Below, in pieces: positions 23,618 to 35,766 of a stretch of DNA of 64,000 nucleotides. Within the stretch, counting starts at the first letter, position 1. Each line of letters begins with the position of its first letter. The stretch is from Anniella stebbinsi (lineage: Eukaryota; Chordata; Lepidosauria; Squamata; Anniellidae). Made by a program: the position numbers and the translations under genes. The stretch lies in contig JARDYH010000006.1 of assembly GCA_029215795.1 (NCBI GenBank), positions 23,699,501-23,763,500 of the forward strand. Reading direction: 5' to 3'. The notes beneath the pieces were generated by a model. The model did no database searches. It was not told the DNA's origin and was given only the letters and a program-made list of their open reading frames with translations.

Positions 23618-24361
23618 GTACATCCAAGCAGAAGTCAACTTCCCTTCAGGTAGCAGATCAGGACCTACTGTCACCTTTTCACCCATACCAGCCTTTGGAG
23701 TGTATAGTAGAAGAAACTGAAGGCAAGCTGAATGAACTTGGACAGAGAATTAGTGCTATTGAAAAAGCACAGCTTAAATCATTGGAGTTAATTCAAGGTG
23801 AACCTTTGAATAAAGATAAGATTGAAGAGCTCAAAAAGAACAGAGAAGAACAAGTACAGAAGAAGAAGAAAATATTAAAGGAGCTGCAAAAGGTGGAAAG
23901 GCAATTGCAGATGAAAACGCAACAGCAATTTACCAAAGAATATTTGGAGACCAAAGGTCAGACAGAGGCACCCCTTTCCCAGCAGCAGCAGTGCCCACAC
24001 ACAGGTGTGCTCCCAGAAGTAGAAGGAAATGAGGGTCTTCCTGGGGATAACTTTTCGGGGTTATCGCAGGTTGACAGTGTCCTGTGTAAAGATGAGCAGC
24101 AACCGTCTCCGCCATCTCCTGAGCAAACTGAGTTTGCCCCTCTTCAGCCTTTGTCAACACCACAGTGTGACTTTTCAAGTAATGTAGGTTGTAATGGGAC
24201 AGATTCTTTTGAACTTCAGAAAGTATTAGGTAATCAGCAAACTGTAGGACAGCAGCCAATTGCTGGACATGGTCAGGGGCTGTTAGTTCAAGAACCAGAC
24301 GGATTAATGGTTGCCACTCCAGCACAGACGCTTACCGACACTCTTGATGACCTGATAGCAG
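23618..24361 (+). CDS. ANKHD1: ANKHD1 exon B (coiled coil and inter-block linker)
   Basis: The largest exon in the window, with 744 bases. The acceptor is tgcttag and the donor gtgggt; it completes a Gly codon and ends on the first base of an Ala codon. It encodes TSKQKSTSLQVADQDLL..., then a strongly heptad-like charged stretch (about residues 30-110 of the exon, ECIVEETEGKLNELGQR through KKKKILKELQKVERQLQMK), then a Gln/Pro/Ser-rich low-complexity linker. It closes with the conserved LVQEPDGLMVATPAQ and LTDTLDDLIA. The frame stays open 5' of the acceptor for 11 codons, but that part is intronic. Confidence 0.95.
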
Positions 24362-24569
24362 GTGGGTTGAGAAATGTACTTTTTTTTTTTTTTTGCATTA
24401 ATGTATGTGCTCAGTTTCCTTTGCTTTCATTCCCTCTAACAAGGCGATATTTCAGTTTTCCTCTCTGGGAAGATTTGTTTACAAATATTTCTTTCTTAGT
24501 ATTGTTCGCACAGTTAAATTCCCAAGTATTTGGGTTACTTTTATGAAAGGCAGAATAATAACCTTTTGC

Positions 24570-24596
24570 TTTATTTATTTATTTATTTATTTATTG
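24570..24596. repeat. (TTTA)n microsatellite
   Basis: Six consecutive ttta units ending in ttgag. It could be the remnant of an antisense LINE tail, but no adjacent LINE sequence is evident. Confidence 0.85.
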
Positions 24597-25439
24597 AGAT
24601 TTTATTATACAATCCTTTTGGTGTCCATGTCTGTTAGTGGTGACTTTAAAGGCAATCTAGGCATTGGAAACCATGAAGTTGAATTTACAGAATTGTGCAA
24701 ATGTAACTCTAATTGACGCCAGCCAGTAAGAATATGTGGGGCAATCACTGGGCTCATGACACACAGCACTCATATGGAGGTGCCATTTGCATGAATCAGT
24801 GTTTCTGTATTGGGGCTTTTTAATTGACTCTCAAGGTGGCAATATTCGAGTTTGAGGAAACTTTGGGGGCATAAATCCAGTGGCTTTATTTGGAACTTAA
24901 TTTATGGACTACTCATTCATATATTTTGTATAGTACTTCCAGAATATCATATACCTATTATCATTTATGAGGAAGAGCAGATTCAAGAGAGGCTTCCTCT
25001 GTACTTAAATTGAAAGGCTAGAAATACTTGCAATAGAAAATGGAGGATAGTTCCTGCTTGGTATCAGACTTGGGCTACACTAGCTACCACCCTCGATGCC
25101 CGATCACTTTAACATCCAAAATTAGAATAGTTGATCAAGAGTAATGGAATATTCCGATAGGTGGAATTTTGTACTGGATTAGATGGACTCACATTTTTAT
25201 ATAGCCTGCAAGCTTTAATGGAAATCTTCATTCCAGAGTGATTGGGCTGAAAATAAGGGAAGTCTCAAATATTCTTGAAGAGCCTGCCCCTGTGAAGACT
25301 GCACAGATGTCCTGTCTCCCCTTTTTCTTTGCCATGTGTGGAAGAGAATATTTTCCTTTCCGTTTGTATCCAGTTAGCAGATGGATGGAACTGTCATGGC
25401 ATTCCATCTAGCTATTAAGACCATCCAGTTTGCACATCA

Positions 25440-25810
25440 TAACAACCCACTGTTTAACAAACCATTGAGAAAGAAGTGGGAGTGAGCGAGTATGCTAGTT
25501 CTCACCACTGAATCACTCCTGCTGAAGCTGGGCAGAGCTAAACAAGCCAGGGACACACTGTCCCTTGGTTGTTTATTGTGGTCTGAATCTGGAAATTGTA
25601 GGTTGTTAGAGGAGGAACAACCCATGTTTTTTCTTGGGTTACAAGTCTGAGTTGTTCCTTCTCCCTACAACCTACAATTCCAGGTTCGAATGTCGCAAAA
25701 AACAACAAAGGGACAAAGCATCCCTGGATTATTTAGCTCAGCAGGAGCAGGTAAGCAGTGAGGAGATGCACTCTTTCTAGTTTGTTCACACTTATCCAGG
25801 GTTTAAACAG
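25440..25810. mobile_element. Long imperfect hairpin, MITE-like
   Basis: The left arm (about 25555-25622: gggacacactgtcccttggt, ggaaattgtaggttgt, ggaggaacaac) pairs with the right arm (about 25645-25722: gttgttccttctccctacaa, cctacaattccaggtt, acaacaaagggaca). It is a palindromic non-coding element, probably a hAT-like MITE. The outer ends are uncertain. Confidence 0.55.
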
Positions 25811-26424
25811 GTCCTGCGTAGTTGTGACATGTTAACTGAGCCCGTAACTAAATCAACTCTACTGAAGTCAGTATCAATGTCTGCATGCCTCATGGATAGG
25901 GACTTTATTGTAGTTTATTTTTGTAGCTATGTTGGCATTGGTGTATATGTTCTAGGAATATTCCTTATTTCTGAACTTGAAAAAGGAAATATGAAAGATG
26001 GCCTGTCGAGTAGTAACTCTTGTTAGTTAAATTTTACAGTATTTTTCAGATAAAAAGTTGCCAATTTCATTGGTCTTGACATTTTCACGGTATAAGCTCA
26101 CACTCAGATATGTTTTAATGACAAAGAAAAAATACTGTTGAGAAACAAGTTACTTTCTAAAGTTGTTGAGTTCAGAAATAAAGTGAGGTGTAAAAATACA
26201 ATTCATTCATAGATATAAGTATATTTGAGATGTATGTGCCTATCTAGCCACCAGCAACAATTGCATCTACCACTATTGATACCTGGAACCATTTTTCCCC
26301 TTCAGCTGTGCCAAAATGAGGGCAGGAAGGATTGCCCTTATTCTGATTTGGCTTTATGATGTCAACATGTAGCTGTTGCCTCTGATTGGCAACATCAGGG
26401 ATGAGGATAAATAAAATAATGTGC

Positions 26425-26522
26425 GGCACTCCAGGCGTTGAACTGCAACTCCCATCAGCCGTAGCCAGGATAGTCGATGTTGGACTATTCGAGTTGCAGT
26501 CCAACAGCATTTGGAGGGTCAT
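26425..26522. repeat. Dispersed short repeat, both arms present
   Basis: 'gaactgcaactcccatcagc' is followed about 30 bases on by 'gagttgcagtccaacagcat'. This gives a hairpin version of the family also seen at 1985, 3098 and 32455. Confidence 0.5.
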
Positions 26523-28417
26523 ATGTTCCCCATTCCTGGGCTACATGGTATAATGAAGCTAAATCAGATTTGGCTACATATTGACATCATGAAGTTAATC
26601 AGAATAAGGACAGTGCTGAAAGAGAAAAATTGGTGCTGAACAGTGGCAGAGGCTACTGCCATACTACCATCAAAGACACAGTGAAGGAGAGAACAAAGAG
26701 TATCTTGGAAGTGTATGTGTGAAACTTTTCTGCTCTTCCAGCCTATCTTTTGAGCTGAAAATGCTCAGTTTGGAACATTTTCGGCCTTAATATGTAGTTA
26801 TGTAAAAATGAATCATGTAAATAGTTATACTTATGGTTCTATTAATGATGCTCTTATACAGAGAAAGTTCACTGAATTTCCATGAGAAACAGTAAAGATG
26901 TGAGTGTTTATTGTTAGCAGTTTATGTTTGAATCACTTCTAAGGAGCAGTGTGGATGGAAGCTTGTTGCCAAAAGATGACAGGGCTGAGCTAAGCCAATT
27001 TTTAGTAGCCTGTTGCTCTCTTCGCAGAATCTGTTGTAAAGAACAGTCTGGGGCATAATGTGGGCTGTGTACAGAGTTCTGCCCAATATGAGGTGACATC
27101 TGGGACATACACACACATAAATCTGCATCAAATGTGCAGATTTATGTGTGTATATACCTACATTTCCATTTGAGATACAGCTTAGGGTTACATTTTCAAG
27201 GGTTGTATGTATAGCAAATGTTGGTAGGAGCTGGCTTCTATTTAAAGCAAAGATGGTGGAAGAGAAAGAAGAGATCGGTGTGATTATTGGAGGTGAGTCA
27301 ATGAGTATCTTGATCTACAGGCAATAATAGTTCTCAGATATTGTTATTGTACTACTCCAGGCCTCAATCTGCTTCCATATGTAGATCTAATGCCACTAAA
27401 ATTGATGAGGCAATGCATATGAAGAAACATGTTATCCTTTCTACTATCACACTGGAAGTCAAAGATGCAGTTCCTTTCTAGGTTATAGTTTCCACTGGTG
27501 TAACTGTTAGGTTTCAAGTATTGCAGTTCCCAAAAGTAGTAAAGAAACAAACTTGAGTATGTGTTGTGCCATTTGAATAAAATACTCAAAGGAATATAGG
27601 TTCAGTTAAATCAGGGCTGTTGGGCACATTTGGAAATTTGAAGGGCTGTTGTGGGTGCTCTCATAAAATGGCTGCCATAGGGTTGCTACCATAGGTGTGT
27701 AGCCAGCCACAAACCACCAGTTTCCCAGAAAGCAAACTGGTGAGGCTAAAAGAAAAGTTACTTGCTCAAGAACCTAAGTGCAATGTAGAGTTGGGGTTGG
27801 AGCTCCAAAACACAAAACCATGCTTTTGAACCTATGCTTTTCTGCTCCAGCACCCGTTCCACAGCAGCCCTTTGTACCAACTCACACCATTGGCATAGCA
27901 CTAGAGGTTTCTTATGCTAGTACTAAGCCAATTGTGTAAGTGGAATGGCAGCATTTTATATATCTTGTTGCAAGCTTTAGTTTTCTCTGTGTACAGTAAT
28001 AACCTGTTGACAAGAAATTGCCTTTATTCCTTATACATACCAGCACAGCATTGTAAGTTGGCTAGCACTTGCTTTTGTCCATACACCTGTTTGTCTTTTC
28101 TCTCAAACTCATTTTCATTTGTGGAAGGTGCTGTTGCTGGTTTCCTAATATATTATACAGCTACATGTGGTGGTATCACCCCTCCTTGTAGCACATCCCA
28201 GTTTGTCTAGGGGATGGGAAAATCTGTGATCCTTCTGGATCATGAAGTATACAATTATAAAAGTCATGGACTAGGGTGCAACATTTTGGGCCCAATTTAA
28301 CCCCCTTCCCCATTTGTAATATAAGCCTTATGGTACTGTAACACAAATCTCTCTTTTTCTGGCTCTGCACCTCTCTTGATCCCGTCAGAAATGACAAGGC
28401 ACTGTGGCATCTGTCCT

Positions 28418-28447
28418 GTTTGTTTGTTTGTTTGTTTGTTTGTTTTT
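28418..28447. repeat. (GTTT)n microsatellite
   Basis: Seven near-perfect gttt units ending in a short T run. Confidence 0.9.
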
Positions 28448-28962
28448 TAAATAGTTTGTGATTCTCTCCCTCTCTTCCTAGCTCCACATTTTAGCTGGCC
28501 CAGAAGAGCCTGTTGGTGCCTCTTGCCTATTTCCATGTTTGCTCCATATCTGCTTGCAGGCTTTGGGTGACTTAAGCAGGGCTTCCTGGGCTTTTTGGGA
28601 AAAGGCAGATGCATTTAACTGGTCATGATTGGAAATGGAATTCTAGGAAGCAGCACAGGGTTTTATGAGTGGGTGCCATGCCTCTCCTCTCTCGTGCCCT
28701 GGTTAGCTTACTTCATCCCCCAAAAATGGAGTGAGAGGGGAAAATGCGTATCAGTAGGTCTTGTACCCTATGTGTCTGTCTGACTTATTACATGCGAGGT
28801 TGCCAGCGCTTCTTACAATTGAGGGGAGAAAAAACATTACTAAAGGCAATAGAATCTCTACTTGCCAAAGCAGTATAGCCCCAAATAACAGATGCTAGAA
28901 AGAAACAGGGAATGATGGCTGTTATACCTTAATCCTTTCTTGGCAAATGGCAAGGGCTTTAT

Positions 28963-29035
28963 GTATATACATACATATATGTATGTATTTATGTATGTAT
29001 GTATGTATACACACACACACACACACACACACACT
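28963..29035. repeat. Compound (ATGT)n-(AC)n microsatellite
   Basis: tatatacatacatatatgta is followed by several tgta units, then an uninterrupted AC tract of about 12 repeats. A typical hypervariable vertebrate locus. Confidence 0.9.
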
Positions 29036-29221
29036 TTCCTCTTGGTTTTATGCATATGCAAGCCTGCACAAATATAACTGACTAAACCCAATAAAATACA
29101 TTTTAACTGAATAAAGTTGCAGCCCTGTGTGAAACCTATCTTGTATAGAGGAAATTAAATTAGATACCAAAATCTAGTTGGGTTGGTTTCATTTTTATGC
29201 TTCAAAGTCCCCCTAATATTT

Positions 29222-29480
29222 ATTTATTTATTTATTTTATTCCATTTATATACCACCCCATAGCTGAAGCTCTCTGGGTGGTTTACAAAAATTAAAAACA
29301 TTGAATAATTAAAACACCGATATACAAAATTTAAAAGCATAAAGCATAAAAACAAGGTCCCTACATCCCTGATGAATGAGACTAGAGATGGACTCAAGAT
29401 TTGAGATCTAGCCTTTGTCTGAAAGAACACAATTCCATATCGGGCTTTATTAAAAGGAGATTTTTTTAAAAAGTAGACGA
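29222..29480 (-). mobile_element. L2-type LINE 3' UTR fragment, antisense
   Basis: It begins with (ttta)n and 'tataccaccccatagctgaa', then 'gctctctgggtggtttacaa', the antisense tail signature, followed by A-rich UTR. It ends before any clear ORF2 sequence. It lies 200 bp from a second, longer copy at 29690 in the same orientation. Confidence 0.7.
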
Positions 29481-29689
29481 AAAATTCACTCATACAAGTA
29501 CAGAAAGAAAAACAAGTTAGTCTTAAAATTTCTCCTCAAGCAGCCATTTGCAATATCTGCAAGCTGAGGTGCTACACTGACCCAGGCCTCAAAGCAGGCA
29601 TGATGCTCCGTAAGGTCCCAGGATGAAAGACAGGACCTCAAAAGTCAGGCACAAACTTCTTATATTATCGGGCTTTTGCCCAGCCAAGA

Positions 29690-30338
29690 TTTATTTTTAT
29701 TTTATTTATTACACTTATATACCGCCCCATAGCCGAAGCTCTCTGGGCGGTTTACAAAAATTAAAAAGATTGAGCATTAAAAAGACAATATACAAAATTT
29801 AAAACCATAAACAAAAAACAGCTGTCATTAAAACACTTTAAAACATTTTAACTATTAAGCCTGGCCACAATGTCAATCCAAACCTCAACTTGAGTTGTTA
29901 AAATGCCTGGGAGAAAAGAAAAGTTTTGACCTGGTGCCGAAAAGATAACAGTGTTGGCGCCAAGCGGGCCTCATCAGGGAGATCATTCCATAATTGAGGG
30001 GCCACCACAGAAAAGGCCCTCTCCCTTGTTGCCGTCCTCCGAGCTTCCCTCGGAGTAGGCACCCGAAGGAGGACCTTTGATGTTGAGCGTAGTGTACAGG
30101 TAGGTTCATGTCGGGAAAGACGTTCCATCAGGTATTGTGGTCCCAAACCGTGTAAGGCTTTATAGGTTAAAACCAGCACCTTGAATCGGGCTCGGAAGCA
30201 TACAGGCAGCCAATGCAAGCGGGCCAGAATCGGTCTTATATGTTCGAACCTTCTGGTTCCTGTTACCAATCTGGCTGCTGCATTCTGCACAAGCTGCAGC
30301 TTCCAAACCGTCTTCAAAGGCAGCCAAAAAGGTAACAA
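29690..30338 (-). mobile_element. L2-clade LINE 3' fragment, antisense
   Basis: The minus-strand frame 30338-29898 (146 codons, open) is the ORF2 C-terminus: LQLVQNAAARLV, HIRPILARLHWLPVCFRARF, VLTYKALHGLGPQYL, and finally FSVVAPQLWNDLP before SFRHQVKTFLF. The 3' UTR runs to 29690 with the 'gaagctctctgggcggttta' signature and a TTTA tail. It is 5'-truncated, with no RT core. The long open frame suggests it is younger than the copy at 668. Confidence 0.85.
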
Positions 30339-30866
30339 TAGGACTTAAGCTCCCTCATTGATTGTTAGGATTCCTCAAGACCATTCACACCCCCAGTGTT
30401 CACACTGCCCCACTACTTCAGATGTTTTGTACCTACAGTAAACTTCCTTATCCTTATCCTGTTGATGCGCCCTGAAGTTTGTCATGTCTTTGTGGTTTGT
30501 TTGTTTTCCAGACCCCACACCTCTCCCATTTCCTCTTTGAATATTCTAGGCTATTGTAGGCCATCTTATGACATGCCAGTGGCTAATTTTCTTAATGACT
30601 TTTGCGTTTTTTGTATCTGGGACAAAGTACTTTTGCTTTGTTAAATAATCATGGCTGATGCTTAACTAAAGACTTTTAGCCTAATGTTAGCCAAAGTCCC
30701 CCTTACTTCAGATCAGACTCTTCCAGTTGTTGGGTTATCTAATACTTCAGTTCCAATATATTGATCTCCTACACTTGGTAACTGTGTGGTTGCCCAATCA
30801 AGAGACTTTAGCAGCCAGCACAAAGAGGCACCCTACTGTATGCATAGGATTTGATCCAGACCAGCC

Positions 30867-30903
30867 ATTCTGTGAATGGAAGGGCTCCTTCCATTCACAG
30901 AAT
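30867..30903. repeat. Perfect 37-bp palindrome
   Basis: A 17-base arm ATTCTGTGAATGGAAGG and its exact complement flank a 3-base loop (GCT). Confidence 0.95.
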
Positions 30904-31234
30904 AGACTGACATCCAGCGGAGACTTCTGGATGAAGGGCAAAGGTGGAGATATTTTCTGCTTGTCCGCCTTGCATTCCCCCATGTGGCTGTCATGCTATT
31001 CTGGAGGATCCCCCAACCCTCCAGAGCAGATGTTCAGTGGGCACAGGTAGTTGCAGGTGGAAGAACAGACTGGCAAAAATTAGCTCTCCTTGATCTCTGT
31101 GAGTTCTAAATCTGGAATTCAATCCATCATATTTTGAAGTGGATTTAAGCGTTTGTGGTACTTAATATTTATAAAAGAATTAATTTTATGTCAATTCATT
31201 ATCATTTTCAGCTGATAGCTAATGGCATGTTCTG

Positions 31235-31560
31235 TGGTGTGAGATGCAGCCAATTCCATGTTCTCTTAAATGGGTCTCTCCATTATTCCCTGTTTCCTCT
31301 AATGGCTTTATCCCAAAATACTTGTATGATGGCCACCTCTTTGCCTTCAAATCCCTTCTCAAACTCCAGCTTTTCTGTGAAGCCTTGTCCTCATCCCCTT
31401 AGTTGTCAACCCAGATTGAGACACTGACATGTGTAATTGCACTTGCATATATTCATTTCCTTCTACCCTGTTCGCGTTTCCCTCTTCTTCCCCTTCATGT
31501 AAGTTTGTAAGCTGTTTAATACAATAACCTTATCATTTGCTTATGTTGTCTGTAAAGTAA
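31235..31560 (+). mobile_element. Old LINE ORF2 C-terminal relic (CR1/L3-like)
   Basis: Text around 31345-31400 reads FAFKxxLKLQLFCEAL, which resembles the 'F+S.LKT.LF.EA' ending of many LINE ORF2 proteins. It is followed by pyrimidine-rich UTR and a 'gtaagctgtttaatacaat' stretch. Strongly decayed; family assignment uncertain. Confidence 0.4.
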
Positions 31561-32316
31561 CATGTGTAGTTGCTTACATGCAAATATAAAGATTTTGCAG
31601 TCCTCTGTCCTTTGGCTGGTACCATCTTGGAATGTCAGCTAGTACTTCTTCAGTTGCTTCCTTCAACACTTAAGTTGAACAGGGTTGCATTATATATGGA
31701 CACTACAGAAGCATGCATTTCAAGTCATCCACCACAAAACAAGACACCCTTTGTGTCTCAGCATTTTTCTGGAGGAAAGAGAAATTTGAATGATCTTAAT
31801 TCTATAACTACTGGCTGGATTGATGATGTGCGGAAAGCAAAGCTCAGGTTTTTTCTTAATGGCTTTAGTTTAAAAAGTGTTTTGTTACATTTTCTTCACT
31901 GTGCATGCAGTGCATTCTTTAACTTTACTTTCCCACTAAATATGAACTAATTTGGGAACATCATTTTTGCAGGTGTCTTACAGTTAAGATCCATTAATGT
32001 ATTTGAACTCACAGGTATCAGGAGTAATTGCATTCTGATTTACAAATAAGATGCCACTCAAAAGCTTCTGCAGTAATACTTTTACTGCTGTCAACCAATA
32101 TTGGCAACATTATCCAATCAGATACTTTCATGTGTTGCTAGAAAACAGGGGAAACTTGCAGAAGCTCCTACTCCATTCTGCATTTTGCTTGTTTTGGTAC
32201 TGTTTGTGTAGACAGTTGTTGCAAGTCAGGTGGACAGGCATTCTTATGATTATTTGCTGGAGACTTAAAATGTAAGCCAAGGGTGGACAGAAGGATGATC
32301 TGGATGTTTTGGACTT

Positions 32317-32450
32317 CATAGAATTATAGAGTTGCAAGGTACCTTAGAGATCATTTAGTCCAACTCCCTGCTCAATGCAGGCTGTGCTCTGCACAGTGCA
32401 GCTACAGCATCCATGTCAGATATCCATCTAGCCTCTACTTGAATACCTTA
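32317..32450 (-). mobile_element. CR1 LINE 3' end, antisense
   Basis: catagaattatagagttgca, then 'agatcatttagtccaactcc' and 'ctgctcaatgcagg', is the reverse complement of the CR1 3' UTR of sauropsids (sense strand ends in ATTCTATG-type repeats). A second copy is at 60684. Severely 5'-truncated. Confidence 0.75.
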
Positions 32451-33019
32451 AACTTTAACTCCCAGAAGCTCCTGCCAGCATAGCCAATGGTAAAGAATGC
32501 TGGGAGTTGAAGTCCAACTGCTTTTGGTACCCCCACTAACCAGCCTAAGTCAAAGTTTCTGATGGCCTTGGGTTCACATGAAAACAAGATGGGTGTTGTG
32601 GTCTTAATCAGTGCTCAAAGAAAAATGTGTTTGGTATTGTTTCTTTGTGAATAACCAGGTTATTCTTAACCCTTTTAATATTGTTCTGTTGCTAACTTAA
32701 ATAAAAATGCCTATGTAAAAATGTCTTCAGTTGGTAGGGAAATTGGAAAGTGAATTTAAGTTGATATTGCTTGCTTGTATTCTTAGGCCAGATTCTTATG
32801 TGCTCAACATGTCCTGAATGTGTCTTATGACAGTTCAGCAAAAGGAATTTGTATCTTAAATAAAAATAATGTTTTCACAATATTACTCTTCCAATAAGTG
32901 ATTCACATAACAATTTCAGTACAGTCATACCTCCTGTAAAAATATTTTTTTAAAAATCCATGTTCAGTTAGATTTATGAACAGAAGTGGTGACTGCAAAA
33001 GTGTCACTTAGTTATATAT

Positions 33020-33069
33020 AAAAGGTTTAACGTCAAGAGAATACAAAAGGTTTAATGTCAAGAAAATAC
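33020..33069 (+). repeat. 25-bp tandem duplication
   Basis: Unit aaaaggtttaaYgtcaagaR, then aatac, occurs twice in direct succession with two differences. Confidence 0.85.
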
Positions 33070-34209
33070 ATCTCATGATGGGATTCTGTAGCTGCTTCAA
33101 AAAAACCTTTGAATACAATTTCAGAAGCACTATAATTCTAAGCAGGTGAAGTAAATTCAGTAGCTTTCATAGATGGCATTAATACTTGTCTGTCTTTACT
33201 GAATTACCTTTGTCCTGTAAGTGCAAGTAGCTGCTGCCCGGTTAAATTACTGGAAAGGTGGTTCTTGATTTCTAAGATTCCTTTTCCTAAATCTGAGAAA
33301 AACAATGGTCATGGCCAATTTCGGGGAAGTGTGGGGAGGAAATATATTTAGAGTTCAAGTTAATTTGAAAGCAAAATTCACTGCTGATATCTGTGAGCCA
33401 ATCCTGCTTTACATTTGGTACTTGGTTATGGTACTGCAGTTCTATGCGGATAGTCGGCAGCCTCTGGAGGCTGCTGACTGTCCAATACAAGGCAAGAGGA
33501 TAGCAGAGGCCATCTTCACCTCCCCACTCCAGTCACCCTGCATTTCTGCTAGATGGGCGATTTCACCCATCTAGCAACAGGGAGGGAAGGAGGCTGGAGC
33601 AGTCATAGAAAAGGCATAAGGCAGCTGCCCTGGTCCCAGCCCTGCCCCTGGGAACTCCCCCTTCCCTCCATCTCCATGCTCTGGTTTACGAGCGTAGAGA
33701 GGTAGTCACTGTCTGTGCTGGCTACAAGGGGGAGTGGGAGAGGAACGTGTGCTGTTTCCTGGAAACCAAACTATCGTATCCCACCCCTAGGGGCATAAGA
33801 TTGTGCCCTTAGTTGAAAAGCAGCAAAGAACCATAATAAGTACAAAATAACAATTGAGCCCATCGTGCACATAGAGCATATACATCATGTAAAATGTGAT
33901 GAATATCTTTTTCTAAATTCAGGGAGTGAAAGAGAGGCTTCCCAATTACTATTTCCAAATATTTTGGAATATGTGTCCTTCACAGTTTTGGGGATGTGCG
34001 TGTATTTTCTATTTGGACATCTGTACCAGAGTACAGAATGTAAAGTGTGAATCCATTATAAATGTTCCTGGAATTGGGGTACCATTTTACTTTACCCTGT
34101 TAATTCATCATTCATTACGAGGCTTAGTAGTTAATAGGACTTGGTTTGTTTTCTGGGAAAGGAACTTGTGAAGCAGGAGATGTTGAATATCTTTTTTCTT
34201 CTTTCCTAG

Positions 34210-34349
34210 CTGTTAATAGCAGAGTGCCCACTGGCCCCAATTCCTCACATACTACGGAATCGCCTACACCTGAGCCTTGTTCACAAACTCTCAATGTGAC
34301 TTCTCAGTCTGTGCTCCCCACATATCCTTCTGTTGACATTGATGCCCAT
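34210..34349 (+). CDS. ANKHD1: ANKHD1 exon C (linker before second ankyrin block)
   Basis: The acceptor follows a strong polypyrimidine tract (cttctttcctag) and the donor is gtgagt. It completes an Ala codon (G|CT) and ends in phase 0. It encodes AVNSRVPTGPNSSHTTESPT through YPSVDIDAH, a Ser/Thr/Pro-rich disordered linker matching ANKHD1. The following intron is only 119 bp. Confidence 0.92.
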
Positions 34350-34468
34350 GTGAGTAGTATAGATTGGTTATAAATCTCTCTTTTTTTAAATAGTTATTTC
34401 TCTGTTACGTAACAGAGTAATAATAAAATGTCCCATACTAAACATAAAATATGTCTTTTTGATTGAAG
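34350..34468 (+). other. 119-bp intron
   Basis: Donor gtgagt; acceptor 'gattgaag' preceded by a modest T-rich tract. The shortest intron in the window and free of repeats. Confidence 0.85.
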
Positions 34469-34580
34469 ACGGAGAGTAACCACGATACTGCGCTAACTCT
34501 TGCATGTGCTGGTGGGCACGAAGAGCTCGTCTCTGTGTTGATAGCACGAGGTGCCAGCATAGAGCACAGAGATAAGAAGG
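34469..34580 (+). CDS. ANKHD1: ANKHD1 exon D (ankyrin repeat)
   Basis: It starts in phase 0 with TESNHDTALTLACAGGHEEL and ends HRDKKG, with the Gly codon split by a gtaaga donor. It contains one full ankyrin repeat with the hallmark TALTLACAGGH helix-1 motif and LVSVLIARGASIEHRD as helix 2 and loop. This opens the second ankyrin array, which binds partner proteins. Confidence 0.93.
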
Positions 34581-34986
34581 GTAAGATACTGAAATGTTGC
34601 TACTTGTCTGTGCTTTTAGCAAGAGTTGATGTGTATCCAGTTGCACATTCTATTACTTCCCATAACTTTCTGGCTGATGGGTTGTTGTTGTTGTTTTCCT
34701 TTTCTCCTAAGTTTGATCAGTTCTGGCAAGTGTGTGGGAACTTAATCATTGTTGTTATTTGGGGATTCAAAGATAACTGAGTATGAAATGTGTGTTTCTT
34801 TTGGCACAGACTTCTCGTCATCTCTGCTTCCCCTACCCCATCCCACATTCCAAGTGGCTTATGACAAACTCAAAGGCCAACCTTTATTTCAGTTTCCACT
34901 GCCAATATTAATTGTGAATTACTGGTGTGAATAGTTAACTTTGACACTTTTTTAAAAATGGTGTTTAATATGATCATTTCTATTAG
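34581..34986 (+). other. 406-bp intron
   Basis: Repeat-free apart from a short (gtt)n at 34680-34695. Nothing else recognised. Confidence 0.8.
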
Positions 34987-35132
34987 GTTTTACACCGCTA
35001 ATTTTAGCTGCAACTGCTGGTCATGTTGGTGTCGTAGAGATCCTTCTAGACAAAGGTGGAGATATCGAAGCACAATCTGAACGTACTAAGGACACTCCAC
35101 TTTCATTAGCATGTTCTGGTGGGCGCCAAGAG
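34987..35132 (+). CDS. ANKHD1: ANKHD1 exon E (ankyrin repeats)
   Basis: The acceptor is tctattag and the donor gtaaat. It completes Gly and reads FTPLILAATAGHVGVVEILL, then DKGGDIEAQSERTKDTPLSL and ACSGGRQE, ending in phase 0. It covers one complete repeat and the first half of the next, so the exon boundary cuts inside a repeat, as in the mammalian gene. The next intron (35133-38509) is occupied largely by a DNA transposon. Confidence 0.93.
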
Positions 35133-35766
35133 GTAAATATTATAATCTTTAGTAGGCTTTGCATGTGCTGTTTATACCTTGTAGTCTTACACTGAGAGAA
35201 GAGGGCATATAGTAGCAGTTCTTAATAGATATTTAACATTCTCTGTCAGATAAACAAGATTCTTCAGAAGCTAGCTCCTGTGCAGCTTTTATATGTAGCA
35301 TCTTGTAGAATAATTCTAAAATACATGAACATCATTTAAAACTACAAAAATAGTCAGCTTTAAGGAAAACCTTGATGACTTGACAGGTATAAAATGTAGG
35401 TGAAATGGGGTCAAGACATATATGTATTATTAGATGTACCTGAATTTGCATAGTATCTGCCCATTGTGGGGCTTTGCAGCCCTTTCCCCTCAAAATCTGG
35501 GTAAAATTACATAGATTAGGCCTAGTACATTGGGTGCTACAATTGTAGACTCCATTCCAAAGTTGTGTCCAGTATGTGGACATAAGACTGAGTGCCTGAT
35601 CATTTCGCTACTTTCTACACAATTTTGGTTGCATATGAATAGGGCTTTGGACTGCCTCCTATAATTCAGACTACCGTATTTTCCGGCATATAAGACGACT
35701 GGGCGTATAAGACGCCCCCCAACTTTTCCAGTTAAAATATAGCGTTTGAGATATACTCGCCATATA

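Larger units (their letters stand above)
24362..34209 (+). other. 9.8 kb ANKHD1 intron
   Basis: It contains a (TTTA)n tract (24570), an imperfect long hairpin (25440-25810), (GTTT)n (28418) and (GTAT)n/(AC)n (28963) microsatellites, and two antisense L2 tails (29222, 29690). It also contains a perfect 37-bp palindrome (30867), a LINE-like C-terminal relic (31235), an antisense CR1 tail (32317) and a 25-bp tandem duplication (33020). Segments with nothing recognisable: 24600-25430, 25820-26400, 26530-28400, 33080-33420 and 33630-34200. 33430-33620 has small hairpins (cggcagcctctggaggctgc; ctagatgggcgatttcaccc) and may be another MITE. Confidence 0.85.

Noticed and set aside
28963..29035. CRISPR-like or satellite array
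   Set aside because: A plain dinucleotide and tetranucleotide microsatellite with no spacers. The organism is a vertebrate.
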